The position numbers and the translations under genes were made by a program. Of a DNA stretch of 41,223 nucleotides, positions 40,601 to 41,223 are shown in pieces. Source of the stretch: Phytomonas francai (Eukaryota; Euglenozoa; Kinetoplastea; Trypanosomatida; Trypanosomatidae); NCBI GenBank assembly GCA_001766655.1, contig MJCC01000011.1:1-41223 (forward strand), given 5' to 3'. The notes under the pieces were generated by a model. It was not told the origin of the DNA. It worked only from the letters and a program-made list of their open reading frames with translations, and did not search any database. Each line of letters starts with the position of its first letter. The first letter of the stretch is position 1.

Positions 40601-41223
40601 CATAATCCCTTCCTGCGAATCACCCTCCCTGCTCCAGCGGCTGAACACACGGATAGGGTGTTTCAGCGTAAAGCCGGTAACTTGGACTCTTTTCAACTTC
40701 CGACCGAGCAAATTCAAGGTGCCAACGGCGGCGATGCCATCTTAACTGAGGAGTTTCAGCGCCAAATTGAGGAGCTAAAAGCTTACCACGACCAGGAGGT
40801 TGAGGACTTGGCAGAAAAAGCGGCAGAGCAAATTTCTGATCTTGAAACAGCATACACACTGCGTATCGAAAGTTTGGAAAAGGAGTTGCGGGATCTATTA
40901 TCAAGACAACGCCAAGGTGAGTCCTGCACCTGCGAGGATACGCATCTTCGGCTGTCCAACACATCGGATGAGGCGAGAGGTGACAATGTTCAGGACGATA
41001 AGATGGACACTCAGAATACGTGTCTCCAGGAGCTAAACGACGCATTGGAGGAAATGAAGGGAATGGTAGCGCACCTTGAGACAAAGCACGAGGCCGATTT
41101 ACAGGCAGTCAAACAAGCGATTTGTACCCAGTTGGAAATGAGCAAAAGACCTGCGGAGGGGCAATTGGAGCAGGAGCGCCAAGGTGAGTCCTTCACCTGC
41201 GAGGATACGCATCTTCGGCTGTC
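37622..41223 (+). CDS. Long coiled-coil protein with NPF motifs, 3' end outside the window
   Basis: The frame is open from the ATG at 37622 to the window end, giving 1200 codons without a stop, so the gene is partial. I do not recognise the family. Residues 1-95 are Ala/Pro/Arg-rich. Coiled-coil stretches with heptads run at about 100-310, 330-415, 700-775, 925-975 and 1025 onward (for example AQLREAQASQASSLAALQAD, QLVREIEVLEQRSNT). Between them are disordered acidic regions. Three NPF tripeptides, ligands of EH domains in endocytic traffic, occur at 313-315, 518-520 and 995-997. A motif of type [IF]G[RH][KR]YAD[TA]QHRL occurs at 741-752 and 930-941. At residue 1097 an 89-residue tandem repeat begins and its second copy is cut by the window edge. 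Golgin, trafficking tether or flagellar/cytoskeletal protein are all possible. The first 600 bases are far more GC-rich than the neighbours. Confidence 0.8.
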   Translation, partial: MASNSRDGSPTAAPEAWISFPAPSASEGRAGESPLPERARGLLEARRQGLGAAPYPPAELAALQHRGAELLRERQRQKQAGAVEPAPARAIADGASVSKAEVARLRGDLIREFNAHLASCEASNRRWWTEVAGRHAGSLAALRDERDAAQAACAQLREAQASQASSLAALQADLQESRRALADSSRRCEALGKENAQLKVDLSNQKHSFEVLQKEAQASHARRDELSEALADATMELKRLREQTADQARKLQQALQETRALAATLEIDRAQASKLLEDEKTRVAQLVREIEVLEQRSNTLAEESVNDKISFENPFAGFTDDSKPTTEVVAGPPTTHTHVVEEELESANQVIVGGLSARFETALTESQAARDSYKEEVDRLKGLLEVERAERERIASELLLLQEQYELSNGFPQAFPEPTGVTDLPTGNLFTEFEDRGGKPMGLLTPCTNRVSPVHSDPIPSHPEDVQLIGQQVDHEVLGDDQKECFEDQEGGIFTSAHNAATVDVTDRSLSDGEFEKNPFAALRFGEGRHQSNTHNDNRLANDNAFSNVGKPLTEVERSQLAFLGAVRNHDSVERNSTLSDSHDHQHKEDDDEETLATEGTRTELNKGVMGELAEEEDRVPNPWQGMPEAGDDLDLAFTEPLSFSASGGNKANLSVGTSKVNAFGTLPQGAECALISSTNSPPRLVHAGPGGGGGSSLGAAAASAMESHIHELEKQVQTLQLKLNAYERERSQPLPEMEEIGRKYADTQHRLLIAERENAELELQLAKIRSSTIPEVGSDDTKGERRSVANTDFRVDHHLVASGSIPSKGASAGPGTLASFLLAPALPDANRAAPFGDAPDSAEGRNDYDWRAAAREGETVRLQRVESRGAGAVEAGRISPLTTPCAWENLTTGDASAIAVDESEEGPVSVQATHHPGESTATAVAVEDFGHRYADAQHRLALSEETRVRLESEVQGLRARVGELEAHLKEAQQDTQSAMEVLPSDRSSEVLQHNPFLRITLPAPAAEHTDRVFQRKAGNLDSFQLPTEQIQGANGGDAILTEEFQRQIEELKAYHDQEVEDLAEKAAEQISDLETAYTLRIESLEKELRDLLSRQRQGESCTCEDTHLRLSNTSDEARGDNVQDDKMDTQNTCLQELNDALEEMKGMVAHLETKHEADLQAVKQAICTQLEMSKRPAEGQLEQERQGESFTCEDTHLRL
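40910..41176 (+). repeat. 267-bp tandem repeat unit, first copy
   Basis: The sequence starting at 40910 (coding RQGESCTCEDTHLRLS) starts again at 41177 (coding RQGESFTCEDTHLRL) with 46 of 47 bases identical up to the window edge. The period is 267 bp, exactly 89 codons, so the frame is kept. How many copies follow cannot be seen. Confidence 0.85.
41177..41223 (+). repeat. 267-bp tandem repeat, second copy, cut by window end
   Basis: The first 47 bases of the second unit are present. The single difference from the first unit changes Cys to Phe. Confidence 0.85.

Noticed and set aside
1..41223. CRISPR array, prokaryotic operons or complete mobile elements
   Set aside because: The only repeats are microsatellites and one coding tandem repeat. 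The genes are eukaryotic, and no transposase or reverse transcriptase motif was recognised.

Overview
The window looks like nuclear DNA of a kinetoplastid, most likely a trypanosomatid. Twelve to thirteen protein genes lie on the + strand, none needs an intron, and AT-rich gaps separate them. Most gaps hold a pyrimidine tract followed by an AG close to the start codon, as expected for trans-splicing of a polycistronic transcript. All stop codons read as standard stops. The first 164 bases are the reverse complement of the 5' end of a kinetoplastid 18S rRNA. I cannot name the species.

Layout: (1) 1-164, 5' end of 18S rRNA on the - strand, leaving the window on the left. (2) 165 to about 1495, GC-rich low-complexity DNA that should be the rRNA 5' external transcribed spacer and promoter side. 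(3) About 1496-4017, AT-rich DNA with G tracts and possible gene relics; this is a divergent strand-switch region between a Pol I unit (leftward) and a Pol II gene array (rightward). (4) 4018-12484, an Aat-type leucyl/phenylalanyl-tRNA-protein transferase homologue, ribosomal protein eL36, the MICOS subunit Mic10, a possible Utp12-domain protein, proteasome lid subunit Rpn5, and a two-finger CCCH zinc-finger protein. (5) 12485-15770, a 3.3 kb gap with microsatellites and no gene that I can support. (6) 15771-20098, a TEDC1-like protein and one or two small membrane-type ORFs. (7) 20516-35165, NOT1, methionyl-tRNA synthetase and an MKT1-like (MKT1L) protein. (8) 35166-37621, another large gap. 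(9) 37622 to the right edge, a long coiled-coil protein that is cut by the window end just after an 89-residue tandem repeat begins.

The genes do not form one pathway, as is usual in kinetoplastid arrays, but several serve RNA fate and translation: NOT1 (deadenylation scaffold), MKT1L and the CCCH protein (post-transcriptional control), MetRS, eL36 and a possible rRNA-processing factor. Rpn5 and the Aat homologue touch protein turnover. From memory, NOT1, MetRS and MKT1L are also consecutive in Trypanosoma brucei, so this block is probably conserved synteny.

The least expected items are the Aat homologue in a eukaryote, the TEDC1-like gene, the divergent rDNA/Pol II junction, the GC-rich islands inside otherwise ordinary genes, and the repeat-bearing coiled-coil protein with three NPF motifs.
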